From assembly GCA_004028765.1 (NCBI GenBank), contig SAIX01000114.1:1-64000 (forward strand): a stretch of DNA of 64,000 nt. Reading direction: 5' to 3'. Within the stretch, counting starts at the first letter, position 1. Each line of letters opens with the position of its first letter. The notes beneath the pieces are model-generated. The model saw only the letters and a program-made list of their open reading frames with translations. It searched no databases and was not told the DNA's origin. The translations under genes were made by a program, and so were the position numbers. Source of the DNA: Chitinophagaceae bacterium (GTDB lineage: Bacteria; Bacteroidota; Bacteroidia; Chitinophagales; Chitinophagaceae). Shown here piece after piece: positions 41,911 through 52,845 of the stretch.

Positions 41911-44900
41911 CTACTGCGCCAGCGACACCCTGATATTGATTCCAGCCCTGGTGTTGGTGATCGGTGCGGAAGTTGAGATATAGGGTATCACTTTCTGCTG
42001 ATCGAAGAAAAGTTTGATATTGATACGGTTGCTTAAAATGTAATCAATGGAAGGCTGTATAGATATCCTTTTTTGCCCGCCTGTACCATAAGAATTCGCC
42101 TGGTCAAGCCGGCTGTTGCTGTTTGATATATCGCTTACAGAAAGATCAAGGCGGATATTCAGATCATTCTGCAATTTCTTACTGCTGGCACCGGGTAATT
42201 TGAAAGGAAGGTTCACCCCTTTCTTCCTGAGCCCCGCGCCAAATGTCCATTCAGTACTCCGGCTTTCACTCAATTGATAATCGATCAGGCTTAAACTCAA
42301 CTGGCGGCTTTTCTTATACTCAAATTTCAGGTTCAACTGATCAACCGTTGTTACATCAATACCGATCAATGGTTCAAAACTTTCCTTCATCGTAATATTC
42401 GGAACCAGGAAATATGGAATAAAGTTCCCGCTCACCGTATCAATAAAACTTGGGGCATTAAACCGGAAACGGTCCTGGTACAGCAATGCACTGTTAAAAC
42501 TGTTCATGCTGAGGTTGCCATTGTATCCATGTGTGATAATGATATTGCTGAATATCGATGCAATCGCCGGGAATTTGCTTAATCCCGTGTAAGTCATTTT
42601 CCAGTTGGGCTTGGGCAGGATACCACCAAAGGGGTTGAAGCTGATACCAGGGTTCGACTGCCTGATCAGCGGTATCGTATTCGGATCGCGTTTGGTATAC
42701 GCAGCTATAAATGCCGGCACCAATACATCCTGCGCATACCGGCCATAACCTGTGGCATATCCATCAGACGTGAATTTCTGCCCTGCCGGAAGTCCCTGCC
42801 AATAAGGATTTTGTTCGGCCACGCGCCTGCTCACGATCAAACGGTTATCCTGGAAGGTTTTAAACGTCTGCGAAATTTCATTCGGGTTATGGTTTTCAAA
42901 TAAAGTATTGAATGAAATATATGAAACACTGAACCCACCGCTGGCCAGCGGGTTGAGGTGCCGCAACTGACCATTGCCCAATGTATCTTTAAACAGTTCT
43001 GTATACTCTTTTGTAAATGTTTTATCGAGGTTGAGATCGATGATCAATTCCCGGATCGGTTCTAATTGCGCCGTAATACTGAACCGCTGTTCAAAATTCT
43101 GCCTGAACAGGAAGTTGAATGTACTGTCGCGCGTGATCAATCCCTGGGCCGCTTTTTTATTCAGCCAGTTGGAATCGGGTTGTTTGCCGAATACATAATC
43201 AAGGCCCGGCGCCATACTGCGGAAATTCTGACCGAGGTATTGCGTGCTGTCCATATATCCAGGCAAACGGCTCCGGTAATTCGCTGAATACTGCACATTC
43301 ACATTCCGCACCATGGTAATCACTTTTCCAATGGTTCGTGTAAACCCATTCAATTCTGTTGGCTCATTCGCTTTCTGCAATCTTTCTGCAATACGGGCAT
43401 CGCGTTTCATCTGCCGCCATTTGCGGAGGGCTTCGCGTTTCTTCTTTCCTTTCAGGCCTTTGATCACTTCTTCACGGGTCGGGATTTCTTTCCCCAGCGC
43501 ATTCTGCGGTTTATTGTCTTTTACATTCCCGGTTTGATTGGGATTGGTTTTGGGCTTGGGTGGCGGGATCATATCAATCGCACGCAGCCATTTCGACTTA
43601 TTATACAGGCTTGCGAAATTGAATTGTGCGGTAAGGTTGTTTTCCTGCGAGTTCTCGATTGTATTTCCCAATGATACCGCCAGCCTGCTTGCGCCGATCC
43701 AGTTATAGGAAGTAACATAACTATAGCGTGCATTGATCCAGTCGGTAAGCGGGAATTTATTCAGGGGTATCGTATAACCTAATACGGCTTTCTGCTGGTA
43801 CAGTGTATTTCTCCCGCCTTTAAAGAAATTATCGCGTACCGTATCTTTTTTTGCTTTCGTATCGAGTAACCCATAGGGTTCATCGATCCTTGCATTGTTG
43901 GTGGCATTAAAATCGAGGTTCAGCGAACGGGTGAGGTCCCAGCGCATCGCATAATACCTGTCGAACGTAAAATACTTATCGTAGGTGGTATCCACCCTTT
44001 CTACTTTGCTGTCGACCGTATTCACTATCCGCGGGATAAACTGGCCAAACTGCCGGTTGATATCCGCACGGAAACTCAGGAAAGAAGGCTTAAGGTTAAA
44101 ATTAAAATCGCGCACCAATGCCAGCCAGGGCGTTTGCCAGCGGATGATCTTTTTAAAAGGTTCGATGAATTTTGACTGGTTCACATACGTGTAGCCAAAG
44201 CCACCGCGTTGTTTAGTGATCGTGTTTTGTAAGATCAGCGGGCTATGCTGCGTTAACTGTGAATAGGAATAACTGAAATCAAAATTGCTGATCTTGAATA
44301 AGCCCGGCTTACTGCCAGCCGGCATAAATTTCACATTGGTGAAATTGATGGTCTTGATCGTGGTAATATCGATGGCAGCTTCGCGAATAGAATCGCGCTT
44401 GAATTTAGTGGAAGCCCCATTCAGTTTATCATTGTACTTGATATCAAGATCATAAGGATCAAATTGTGGTGTAAGCAATGTCCGGTTGATGCTGGCATAT
44501 ACCGGCAAAGTTAACCTCACCTGTTTGGGGATCAGTTTTCCTGCATCGATAGCCGCCGCCGCATCAAACTGGAAGAGGTTATCTTTTGCGCGTTCATTCA
44601 CCCTTTGTTCAATCGTTCCGAAACCCTGTGTATGCGTGTTTGCTGAAACCGTAACCGTTCCGAGATCTGCAAGCGTAAGATCCACTCTTCCCAATGCAGC
44701 CCAGCCGCCACTCTCGTCCAGTTCCGATAAACGCAATTCGTTTATCCATATCTCCGTAAATACAGGCGCACCATCTGGCTTGATCGGGTTTTCGATCGCC
44801 ATCAGCATTCCTCTTACCTCACCAAGATTGGGATTACCGAGTATTGAAATGGTTTTATTATCCAGTGCCTGCCTGTAAATATTGGCCACCGATGCACCTG

Positions 44901-47900
44901 CATTGTTGCGTTTGGTTTTCAGGTCGATCAATGAACGCAATGAGATATCGAGGTTATTGATCGTTGGCCAAACCTGTTCTTCCTGCCCCTTTGTATAGGT
45001 ACCCGGTGGCGTGATCTTAAGCGGGATTTTTATTTCATAATAGTTACTCAGGAAATCCTGGCCGATACGGATGATGGCATTGATTTCATTGTCTTTGATC
45101 GAACGCTGGCCTGTCACTGATTCCGCATGGATAAACATAGACAGTTTACCATATCTCCGCATATCGAGGTTCATGGTTTTGAAAACACCACGCGCATCCC
45201 CTGTTAATAGGTTGCTGATGCGCAAACTCATCGCCTGCTCGTTCTGCTGCAGGTTCACGCCGTTATTGCTGAGTATCTGAACACGCTCAATACCGGGCGG
45301 CATGATATAATTCACCGGCTGGCGGCTGCTGTTCTCTTCCAGGTTCACAGCAAGTGTATTGATCACCGTACCTGTATTATTGTTGACCGGTGTATAAGAT
45401 CCTGTAGTATCTACGTTGAATGTGAACTGGCGCCACTGGTTTCGAACGAGATCGAGTTTGGCAAGACGAAGCACCACGGAATCTTCAAAATCTGTAAGGT
45501 AAATACGCGCGAAACGGATCGATTTGAAATCAGGGATATTCCCGATCTTCCTCGCAAACCCGTTAATCGGTATCCTGAATAAATACCAGTTCTCCAGCTT
45601 GCGCGATCCATCAGCCGCATTCACGGTTACCACTCTTTTATCCGTAATAAAAGGGGTTACACCTACATCCATACCGGGCTGCAACTGCACTTCATACTCA
45701 TAGTACGATTCTGTTTCATTGAGCGTATTATCGCGGTTAAGGTCTTCATTATCGGGATACAAAGTGGCGGCAGGCGTGAACTGTGAATTAGACGTAGCCA
45801 AAGGCGAATTGCCTTGCGGGTTGTTATAATTTTTATATCGCCCCAGTATGCCTGTACCCAACTGGTCGAAGCTTGGGTCGCGGTACCATTTGTAGTTATC
45901 ATTGGAAGGATCGGCCAAAGTTTTCTGGTAGATCGGAGAACCCGTTCCGAAATTAGCTGCGAGCTTATCGAGTACATATCCTTTTTTTCTCCGCTCGCCC
46001 GCATCATCCAATCCATCAAAACCCACATCCTGGTAAGGCCTGTCATCAGGGTTGTTACTGAATGCCTGCGTGATCTGTATCGGGTTCACAGGCGTTTTGC
46101 CCCAGGTATTCGTACTATCCACCGCCGAAGGGTTGGTGGGCGTATTCATCCCGTTCTCATAAAAACGTTTGCCGTCTTTCAGAATATCCTCGCTCACATT
46201 ACCAAGGTTCAGCATCAGCTTACCGCCTTTGCTTGCCGGGTTCATGATAAACGGATCCTGCATCCAGATTTCAACATATTCAATATTGCCGGTAACAAAA
46301 TCTGTCTGGTCTATGGCGCGCATCATCCCGCCCCAGCGATTGGCCGGCCGGGTGAGTCTGCCATTCGCATCAATTTCTGTTTTGCGCGTCTCAAAATTGT
46401 AGGGGCCTTTTTCTGTGGGATAATAGGCAATATCAAATGTGGAAGATTGCACATCCGTGATATTCGTTGTACGCTGCGGAAACAATTCTGTGGTGAAAAC
46501 CTGGCGCACGCGCGGATCGCTTAATTCAGTAAGATTGCGGCGTAGCGGGTTATTAGGGCTGTTCTTATCCTGAAGGTTGGGTTCGATATTGTACCAGGCA
46601 ATTTTTGCACGGTTGAAATTATAATCGATCGAATCGGTTAATGTGGCTTCGGGAAATTTGGGGTTTCCCTGCGGGGTGGATGCAAGTGCCCACGATACCA
46701 AAGGGAAACGAAGATCGATATTGGTACGCGTTCCCTCGAAATTATCGATATAGATCAATCCATTGCTCCCATTACCAATTTGTGATGGGTGGCCCGGTTT
46801 TAATATTGCCGCCTCTCCATACGCCGTGATGGCCGATTTGGCTTTGGTGGAATAGAAAGGAAGTTTATCGAGCAATCGTGTAAGACCCGGCAGTTCAGAA
46901 CGGTAACTGATATCAAACCCATACATGCTGTTGCGGATCGGGTCTTCTCCATAATCTACCTTGGTAAAAAATGGCCGTTCCGATAAACGCATGAATGAAG
47001 TTCCGATGGTCAGTTTTTTATTCGCCACATAATCCAGTCGCAACCCCGTGAAATTTCTTTGCTGGATACCAAAGCCCGCATTGTTTTCGAACGAAACTTT
47101 CACCGGGATGTTCGAACTGAGGATACCTGAATTCAGGATTTTAACGGTACCAAGATTGTAATCGATCGTATAATCGATCCCTTCTTTCAGTATTTGCCCG
47201 CCCGCAGTAACCGTTACAGATCCCGGTGGAATATTAAATGCATTGAGGTTGATTTCCGAACCACCGGCGCTTCCTTTCACCTGGCCCTGCATCACATAAC
47301 GGTTCAGGTTGGCATAGGTTTGTGCAATGGCTTTGATGGAATCGTACAACTGGTAGTACACGTATTTTTTCTTCATCGATGCAGGCTGTCCTGCAAAAGC
47401 AAGTGTATCCAGGTCGCGGCCAAAAGGTTCGAGTACCGGGAACACCACACGGCCCATTTGTGGCAGAATGGTAAACCCTTCCACATAATCGAATACCCCA
47501 TCCGGTTGCGGGTCGTTCCGGTTATTCAAACGGTCGAGGTTTAAAATGCGCAGCAGCGATTTACCATCCGCATCGGGTGAACTTTCGGGGAGGTATCTTT
47601 TCAAACCGCCACTGGGTTGCTCATATAAAACGTTCAGTTTAAAATCTTCGCGCTGTATGCCACCGAAAAGATCAAGAGAATACACGTTCTTCATCATCCA
47701 GCCCCAGATCGGGAGATTGGTCCGCTGCGAAGTGGCTTTCAGCAATTTCAGCAAAAGCACTTTCTGCACACCACGTGTTGAATCGAGCGCCACATCCTGC
47801 GATAATTGGCCTACCTGGAAAACCCTCCCGTTATACGTGTATTGGTAAGCAACCCCCAATACTTCATCGGGCTGCAGCTGAATATTCAATGAAACGAAAC

Positions 47901-49185
47901 CAACCTGCGGATTAAAATAATATTCCGACGGGTTCAGTTTCCGCGCAAAGGTTTTTTCATAATCATCCACCGGCCGCAATCCCTTCGACAATAAAATACT
48001 GTTGATCGCAGAAGGGTTGCTTGCAGACGGATTTCCTATAAGCGAGGGATACAGGTCATTTGCACCATTCGCGGGCAACGGATTATTCGTGAGAGAGTGA
48101 ACATTGTTATTATAGGGTTTGTATTCGCCGATATCCATCAAGGCCACCACATCACGTGCATCTATTGTGGTTCCGTTGCGGTTGGTAACCCATACTTCCA
48201 TTTTCTGTATCTGCACCTGTGAGTTCACCACCGGCAGTTTGGCCATGGTTTTATTGTAATTGTCGCGGAAATACTGTCCTAAAAGGAAGTGCCTGTTCTC
48301 TTCGTAATCATCCAGTTTTTTCTGAAAGTTGGTGGTTGCCGCACCGCCCTGCAATCCTACTGACTGCCGGGTTGAACGCTGATTGGCAATAGCTGCCGTC
48401 ACAAATAATTTCCCGAACTGCAATTGTGTTTTGATCCCGAACAGGTTTTGCGCCGATGGCATCAACGTGCTTCGCGATTGAAAAGAAATATTTCCGGCTT
48501 CCAGGCTTTTGATGATCTCATCATCCATTCCCTTGTAATCCAGTTTTAACTGGTTATCGAAACCAAGATTGGAAAGCGTATTATAATTGATCGGGAATTT
48601 CAGTTTGTCGCCGATGTTTGCGTTTACATTCAGCTTTGCGTTCATATCAAAATCAAAGCCGCCGTTCTTGCGCGCCCTTTCCGGCAACGTAGGGTTTTCA
48701 ATATTCTGCCCCTGGTAACCTGCCATCAGGTTTACTTCGCCCGATGGGCGGATATCCACTTTCAGACCGGTACCCGTGGTTCCGAAAATGCGGTCGAACA
48801 GTTTATCGTAGATCCGCATTTTGGGGCGGACCGTTTTCAGGTTGAGCGCGGTTAAAGCTGCAGCCCTTTTCTTGAAATAATCATCTTCGGAACGTTGTGC
48901 TTCGAGCCGCCAGAATTCTTCAAAAGTGAGATAAGTGGGGGTACGGTAGTACTGGCTGCCGATTTTTTCAACGATATAATATTGCTTGGTTTTAGGATCG
49001 AATTCAATGCTCCGTTTGATCAGCGGGTTATCGCGGAGGTCGAAAGGGTTCTTGCTTTGATTGGAAAAAGGGTCCCCGCGCCTGTCGCTGATGGGATAAT
49101 GCACAACTGTATCTTTCTGTGCGGCGATGCTACCCCACAGCAGGATGGATACAAAGAAAAGGATACCGGTACGTATCAATTTCAA
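41911..49185 (-). CDS. sprA: Gliding motility / type IX secretion outer-membrane protein SprA
   Basis: The product is about 2,424 residues, the expected size for SprA, the giant beta-barrel translocon of the type IX secretion system in the outer membrane. Recognisable parts are the signal peptide (KLIRTGILFFVSILLWGSIAAQ), the N-terminal block RPSGEVNLMAGYQGQNIENPTLPERARKNGG, the repeated barrel and plug segments (VKVSFENNAGFGIQQRNFTGLRLDY, GWAALGRVDLTLADLGTVTVSANTHTQGFG), and the C-terminal strands (INIKLFFDQQKVIPYIST...IRVSLAQ). No ATG exists between the in-frame upstream stop near 49245 and the signal peptide. The likely start is TTG at 49185, giving M-KLIRTG; TTG 49218 is the longest option. 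It follows ruvA closely, as in other Bacteroidota. Confidence 0.95.
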   Translation of the reverse strand: MKLIRTGILFFVSILLWGSIAAQKDTVVHYPISDRRGDPFSNQSKNPFDLRDNPLIKRSIEFDPKTKQYYIVEKIGSQYYRTPTYLTFEEFWRLEAQRSEDDYFKKRAAALTALNLKTVRPKMRIYDKLFDRIFGTTGTGLKVDIRPSGEVNLMAGYQGQNIENPTLPERARKNGGFDFDMNAKLNVNANIGDKLKFPINYNTLSNLGFDNQLKLDYKGMDDEIIKSLEAGNISFQSRSTLMPSAQNLFGIKTQLQFGKLFVTAAIANQRSTRQSVGLQGGAATTNFQKKLDDYEENRHFLLGQYFRDNYNKTMAKLPVVNSQVQIQKMEVWVTNRNGTTIDARDVVALMDIGEYKPYNNNVHSLTNNPLPANGANDLYPSLIGNPSASNPSAINSILLSKGLRPVDDYEKTFARKLNPSEYYFNPQVGFVSLNIQLQPDEVLGVAYQYTYNGRVFQVGQLSQDVALDSTRGVQKVLLLKLLKATSQRTNLPIWGWMMKNVYSLDLFGGIQREDFKLNVLYEQPSGGLKRYLPESSPDADGKSLLRILNLDRLNNRNDPQPDGVFDYVEGFTILPQMGRVVFPVLEPFGRDLDTLAFAGQPASMKKKYVYYQLYDSIKAIAQTYANLNRYVMQGQVKGSAGGSEINLNAFNIPPGSVTVTAGGQILKEGIDYTIDYNLGTVKILNSGILSSNIPVKVSFENNAGFGIQQRNFTGLRLDYVANKKLTIGTSFMRLSERPFFTKVDYGEDPIRNSMYGFDISYRSELPGLTRLLDKLPFYSTKAKSAITAYGEAAILKPGHPSQIGNGSNGLIYIDNFEGTRTNIDLRFPLVSWALASTPQGNPKFPEATLTDSIDYNFNRAKIAWYNIEPNLQDKNSPNNPLRRNLTELSDPRVRQVFTTELFPQRTTNITDVQSSTFDIAYYPTEKGPYNFETRKTEIDANGRLTRPANRWGGMMRAIDQTDFVTGNIEYVEIWMQDPFIMNPASKGGKLMLNLGNVSEDILKDGKRFYENGMNTPTNPSAVDSTNTWGKTPVNPIQITQAFSNNPDDRPYQDVGFDGLDDAGERRKKGYVLDKLAANFGTGSPIYQKTLADPSNDNYKWYRDPSFDQLGTGILGRYKNYNNPQGNSPLATSNSQFTPAATLYPDNEDLNRDNTLNETESYYEYEVQLQPGMDVGVTPFITDKRVVTVNAADGSRKLENWYLFRIPINGFARKIGNIPDFKSIRFARIYLTDFEDSVVLRLAKLDLVRNQWRQFTFNVDTTGSYTPVNNNTGTVINTLAVNLEENSSRQPVNYIMPPGIERVQILSNNGVNLQQNEQAMSLRISNLLTGDARGVFKTMNLDMRRYGKLSMFIHAESVTGQRSIKDNEINAIIRIGQDFLSNYYEIKIPLKITPPGTYTKGQEEQVWPTINNLDISLRSLIDLKTKRNNAGASVANIYRQALDNKTISILGNPNLGEVRGMLMAIENPIKPDGAPVFTEIWINELRLSELDESGGWAALGRVDLTLADLGTVTVSANTHTQGFGTIEQRVNERAKDNLFQFDAAAAIDAGKLIPKQVRLTLPVYASINRTLLTPQFDPYDLDIKYNDKLNGASTKFKRDSIREAAIDITTIKTINFTNVKFMPAGSKPGLFKISNFDFSYSYSQLTQHSPLILQNTITKQRGGFGYTYVNQSKFIEPFKKIIRWQTPWLALVRDFNFNLKPSFLSFRADINRQFGQFIPRIVNTVDSKVERVDTTYDKYFTFDRYYAMRWDLTRSLNLDFNATNNARIDEPYGLLDTKAKKDTVRDNFFKGGRNTLYQQKAVLGYTIPLNKFPLTDWINARYSYVTSYNWIGASRLAVSLGNTIENSQENNLTAQFNFASLYNKSKWLRAIDMIPPPKPKTNPNQTGNVKDNKPQNALGKEIPTREEVIKGLKGKKKREALRKWRQMKRDARIAERLQKANEPTELNGFTRTIGKVITMVRNVNVQYSANYRSRLPGYMDSTQYLGQNFRSMAPGLDYVFGKQPDSNWLNKKAAQGLITRDSTFNFLFRQNFEQRFSITAQLEPIRELIIDLNLDKTFTKEYTELFKDTLGNGQLRHLNPLASGGFSVSYISFNTLFENHNPNEISQTFKTFQDNRLIVSRRVAEQNPYWQGLPAGQKFTSDGYATGYGRYAQDVLVPAFIAAYTKRDPNTIPLIRQSNPGISFNPFGGILPKPNWKMTYTGLSKFPAIASIFSNIIITHGYNGNLSMNSFNSALLYQDRFRFNAPSFIDTVSGNFIPYFLVPNITMKESFEPLIGIDVTTVDQLNLKFEYKKSRQLSLSLIDYQLSESRSTEWTFGAGLRKKGVNLPFKLPGASSKKLQNDLNIRLDLSVSDISNSNSRLDQANSYGTGGQKRISIQPSIDYILSNRINIKLFFDQQKVIPYISTSAPITNTRAGINIRVSLAQ

Positions 49186-49258
49186 ACAGTTTAGCCTGGT
49201 AAAATGCAAACAGAACAATTGTGCTGATAACTGGTTAAGTAGAGGTCAGAACGATAGT

Positions 49259-49849
49259 CTACAGGTTTTTGAGTGCATGTTTGATGATATCTTCCAATGC
49301 CGTATCCGGGGGCAGTACCAGCATCGTTTTTTTTACAGCGGCTTCCGCCATCGCTTTCCCGATTCCCAATGCCACCAGCGCATTCACCGCATCAAGGTCT
49401 GGCGGAACAGGAATATTCCCGCTTGCCATCAGCGAAAGTTCGGGAGCTGCTTTGCCAAGTTTATCCCGCAACTCCAGCACCAGGCGTTCGGCCGATTTTT
49501 TACCTATCCCTTTGATACCCTCCAGTTGCTTTGTGTTGCCCTGGGTAATGGCCTTAGCGATTTCTTCCGGCCGCATACCTGACAACATCATCCTCGCTGT
49601 TGCTGCACCCACGCCCGAAACACTGATGAGATGAAGGAACATTTCTTTTTCGGCGATATCTGCAAAACCAAAAAGCGTTTGTGCATTTTCTGTGATATGC
49701 AGGTAAGTAAAAAGCTGGCCTTCTTTTAACTGGCTGATAGCGGAATAAGTATTCAGGCTGATCTGCAGTTCATACCCGACACCATTCACATCCACCACCA
49801 GCCGTGCCGGTGTTTTCACTGCAAAATGCCCTCTTACAAAAGCGATCAT
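49259..49849 (-). CDS. ruvA: Holliday junction branch migration protein RuvA
   Basis: The 196-residue protein has the three RuvA domains: the OB-fold (1-63: [49 protein letters not shown]), the double helix-hairpin-helix domain ([18 protein letters not shown] and [23 protein letters not shown]), and the mobile C-terminal domain (about 150-196, [22 protein letters not shown]) that contacts RuvB. It binds four-way DNA junctions as a tetramer. The next gene on the strand is sprA, about 70 bases away; co-transcription is likely. It is divergent from fabH. Confidence 0.97.
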   Translation of the reverse strand: MIAFVRGHFAVKTPARLVVDVNGVGYELQISLNTYSAISQLKEGQLFTYLHITENAQTLFGFADIAEKEMFLHLISVSGVGAATARMMLSGMRPEEIAKAITQGNTKQLEGIKGIGKKSAERLVLELRDKLGKAAPELSLMASGNIPVPPDLDAVNALVALGIGKAMAEAAVKKTMLVLPPDTALEDIIKHALKNL

Positions 49850-50023
49850 AGCTTTTTCAAAAATATGTTAAAAACCCTTGCAAAACACAACTTTATCACA
49901 GCGTTTGCGGAACCAACTAAAGCAAATATCAATTCAAAACCAATTATTTATCAGCCCCGCATTTCCCGGAAACATCTTTTCTTGGGGATATTTTGGATAT
50001 TTGCGCCAATCTTTCAAATCATT

Positions 50024-51013
50024 ATGACAAAAATCAGCGCAGCGATCACAGGCGTGGGGGGATATGTTCCCGATACCAAACTCACCAATTTCGACCTCGA
50101 AAAAATGGTGGACACCAATGATGAATGGATCCGTACCCGCACCGGTATTGAAGAAAGAAGGATTTTAAAAGAACCCGGTAAGGCCAGCAGCGATATGGCC
50201 GTACCTGCTGTTCTTGAGCTGCTTGCCAAAAAAGGCCTGCAACCCACCGATATCGACTGTTTGATCTGCGCTACGGTTACACCGGATATGGTTTTCCCGG
50301 CAACAGCCAATATTATCTGCGATAAGATCGGCGCAACCAATGCTTGGGGTTACGATATGAGTGCGGCCTGCAGCGGTTTTCTGTTTGCCCTCAGTACCGG
50401 CGCCATGTATATTGAAAGCGGCCGTTATAAAAAAGTGGTGGTGGTTGGGGTTGATAAAATGAGCGCCATCGTGGATTATACAGACCGTGCCACCTGTATC
50501 ATTTTTGGTGATGGTGCCGGGGCCGTTCTGCTGGAACCCAATGAAGAAGGCAATGGCATTATCGATAGTATACTCCGAAGTGATGGCAGCGGCCGCCAAT
50601 ACCTGCACATGAAAGCCGGCGGCTCATTAAAACCGGCATCGGTAGAAACTGTTCTGGCAAAAGAGCACTACGCATTCCAGGATGGACAACCGGTTTTCAA
50701 ATTCGCAGTAAAAGGCATGGCCGATGTAAGCGCCGAACTGCTCGAAAAAAATAACCTCACCGGGGATGATATCGCCTGGCTGGTACCTCACCAGGCCAAC
50801 CTGCGCATTATTGATGCAACCGCCAACCGCATGGGGCTTTCAAAGGAAAAAGTGATGATCAATATCCAGAAATTCGGAAATACAACGGCTGCCACTATCC
50901 CGCTCTGCTTATGGGAATGGGAAAGCCAGTTGAAAAAAGGCGACAACCTTGTGCTCGCAGCGTTTGGCGGCGGTTTTACCTGGGGCGCTATCTGGGTAAA
51001 ATGGGCATATTGA
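50024..51013 (+). CDS. fabH: Beta-ketoacyl-ACP synthase III (FabH)
   Basis: FabH condenses acetyl-CoA or branched acyl-CoA with malonyl-ACP to start fatty-acid synthesis. The 329-residue protein has the full triad: C116 in [12 protein letters not shown]256 in VPHQANLRI and N286 in [29 protein letters not shown] and the terminal [13 protein letters not shown] are family signatures. I start at ATG 50024 ([17 protein letters not shown]); the upstream in-frame extension to 49826 has no family match and overlaps ruvA. A terminator palindrome follows. Confidence 0.96.
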   Translation: MTKISAAITGVGGYVPDTKLTNFDLEKMVDTNDEWIRTRTGIEERRILKEPGKASSDMAVPAVLELLAKKGLQPTDIDCLICATVTPDMVFPATANIICDKIGATNAWGYDMSAACSGFLFALSTGAMYIESGRYKKVVVVGVDKMSAIVDYTDRATCIIFGDGAGAVLLEPNEEGNGIIDSILRSDGSGRQYLHMKAGGSLKPASVETVLAKEHYAFQDGQPVFKFAVKGMADVSAELLEKNNLTGDDIAWLVPHQANLRIIDATANRMGLSKEKVMINIQKFGNTTAATIPLCLWEWESQLKKGDNLVLAAFGGGFTWGAIWVKWAY

Positions 51014-51030
51014 TCTTAAAAAAAATATCG

Positions 51031-51055
51031 ATCCCGCTGATCAGCGGGATTTTTT
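51031..51055. terminator. Bidirectional terminator after fabH
   Basis: A perfect 20-base palindrome (51031-51050, ATCCCGC arms) is flanked by an A-run before and a T-run after. It serves fabH and the convergent DinB-like gene, whose stop codon (51054-51056) lies in the T-run. Confidence 0.9.
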
Positions 51056-51548
51056 ATCCTCTTGCAAAAAGAATATAATCCACCTGCGGTATCGTTGCCA
51101 GCCCCGCCTGCCGCAGCATCGTTACCAATTGACCGCGGTGATACGTGCCATGGTTGTTGAGATGAAGTACAATATCTTTTACAGGCTGCGTAAACGGATC
51201 GCCTTTCATGGTTTTGAAGGTAAGCATGCCTTTTAAAGATTCCTCTGTTTGCAGTTCCATCCAGTTGATCCAGGTTTCGTTCTGCTGCAGCAATCCGTTC
51301 GCAATATCTTTCATCGAAGGATGAAATTGTTTACTTGGTACCACGATCTGATCATTCGCATGATGCTGCATCCGCTGCCACCAGATGCTGGATGCATCCC
51401 AGATATGCAGGCAGGTTTTTTGAATAGAGGGAAAACTGCTAACGATCTCCATCGTTTGTTTTTCTTCCGGCAATGCAAGGATAGAGGTTAATAATCTATC
51501 ATTCGCCCATTTTTCGTAATGCGTATATGAGAGGAGTATTTGCTTCAT
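51054..51548 (-). CDS. DinB-family protein (four-helix bundle, putative metal-dependent)
   Basis: With the ATG at 51548 the protein has 164 residues. It matches the DinB/YfiT fold: LLSYTHYEKWANDRLL at the start, LHIWDASSIWWQRM with the first metal histidine, and VKDIVLHLNNHGTYHRGQLVTMLRQAGL with the HxxxHRGQ metal motif. Members include putative thiol transferases and uncharacterised stress proteins; the function here is unknown. The in-frame extension to 51581 overlaps the divergent promoter region. Confidence 0.88.
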   Translation of the reverse strand: MKQILLSYTHYEKWANDRLLTSILALPEEKQTMEIVSSFPSIQKTCLHIWDASSIWWQRMQHHANDQIVVPSKQFHPSMKDIANGLLQQNETWINWMELQTEESLKGMLTFKTMKGDPFTQPVKDIVLHLNNHGTYHRGQLVTMLRQAGLATIPQVDYILFARG

Positions 51549-51590
51549 GATTAATGGTATTTTTGAGGACGGATCAATCAATCTAAAATA

Positions 51591-52820
51591 ATGAATAAAT
51601 CTTTTCCCCTTACCGGCTATAGCTCCTTAGCGATCCATAGTTCAGGTAAAAACAATGCCGATTATTCGCATATCACTCCCATTTATGCCACTTCCACTTT
51701 TACCTTCGATACAGCAGAACAGGGGAGCGAGCGTTTTGCAAGCCCGGATAAAACTCGTATTTACGGACGCTGGGGCAACCCCACTTTTACTGTGGCCGAA
51801 GAAACGATTGCAGCTTTGGAAGCCTTCGGGATCAGCGATGAAAACGGGCAGCCATTGAAATTAAAAGCTTTACTGCATGCCAGTGGACAAGCCGCAATGT
51901 GCACGCTTTTCTTCAGCACGATGCAGGCGGGGGATGAAGTGCTTTCGCATTTTTCGCTATACGGCGGTACCCATGAAGTGCTGAACCGTGTACTCAACGA
52001 TGCAGGTATGAAAACGCATATCATCGATATGCGTGATCTCAGCATCGTGGAAGAGGCTTTACAAAAAAATCCGAAGATCAAACTGGTGCATATCGAAACA
52101 CCTGCCAACCCTACCGTTCAGTGTGTGGATATCGAAGCCGTTACCTTGCTCGCAAAAAAATATGGTAAGCTTGTTTCAGCAGATAATACTTTTGCTACGC
52201 CTTACCTGCAGCAGCCATTCCGTTACGGAGTAGATTTTGTTTTTCATTCCACCACCAAATTTCTCAACGGTCATGGCACTGCTATCGGTGGTGTATTACT
52301 TGGAAAAGACCTTGCCCTGATGGGGTCAAAAGTTTGGAAATGGCATGTACTATTAGGTGGCAACAGCAATCCCTTCGATGCATTTTTACTGACACAGGGA
52401 ATGAAAACACTCGAACTGCGGATGGAGCGGCATTGCCACAATGCGATGGAAGTTGCCAATTATCTGGCCAGTCACCCCGCCATTGAAAAAGTAAATTATA
52501 CGGGCTTACCCGATCATCCCGATTATGCTGTTGCAATGAAACAGATGCGCCATCCAGGTGCATTGATGAGTTTTGAAGTAAAAGGCGGCCTTGAAGCGGG
52601 AAGGAAATTCGTGGATGCATTACAGATGTGTGTAAGGGCCGTTTCACTGGGTACACTGGATACACTGGTATCGCATCCCGCCACCATGAGCCACATGAGT
52701 ATTGCAAGAGAAGAACGTCTCAAATATGGCATCACCGACGGATTGATCCGGCTGAGTGTGGGTATTGAAAATATCGCGGATATCCTGAATGATTTTGAAC
52801 AGGCATTTCAACAAATCTGA
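51591..52820 (+). CDS. PLP-dependent Cys/Met metabolism enzyme (methionine gamma-lyase-like)
   Basis: This 409-residue enzyme is the second trans-sulfuration homologue in the window. It has YGRWGNPTFTVAEE, HASGQAAMCTLF, YGGTHEVLN, VHIETPANPTVQCVDI, DNTFATPYLQQP and the PLP lysine K223 in STTKFLNGHG. SLGTLDTLVSHPATMSHM is the substrate carboxylate site. The STTKFLNGHGTAIGG version and TPIYATSTFTFDTAEQG start differ from the riboswitch-controlled copy and favour methionine gamma-lyase or O-acetylhomoserine sulfhydrylase activity. It has no riboswitch. An SSAT-like acetyltransferase gene follows 25 bases later. Confidence 0.87.
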   Translation: MNKSFPLTGYSSLAIHSSGKNNADYSHITPIYATSTFTFDTAEQGSERFASPDKTRIYGRWGNPTFTVAEETIAALEAFGISDENGQPLKLKALLHASGQAAMCTLFFSTMQAGDEVLSHFSLYGGTHEVLNRVLNDAGMKTHIIDMRDLSIVEEALQKNPKIKLVHIETPANPTVQCVDIEAVTLLAKKYGKLVSADNTFATPYLQQPFRYGVDFVFHSTTKFLNGHGTAIGGVLLGKDLALMGSKVWKWHVLLGGNSNPFDAFLLTQGMKTLELRMERHCHNAMEVANYLASHPAIEKVNYTGLPDHPDYAVAMKQMRHPGALMSFEVKGGLEAGRKFVDALQMCVRAVSLGTLDTLVSHPATMSHMSIAREERLKYGITDGLIRLSVGIENIADILNDFEQAFQQI

Positions 52821-52845
52821 TTTCACCACTACAGAATTTTACTGC

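Noticed and set aside
45814-46524. 236-residue plus-strand frame
   Set aside because: It is antisense to sprA; the composition is that of a shadow frame.
49826-50023. N-terminal extension of FabH
   Set aside because: It overlaps the start of ruvA, has no family match, and ATG 50024 gives the standard FabH N-terminus.
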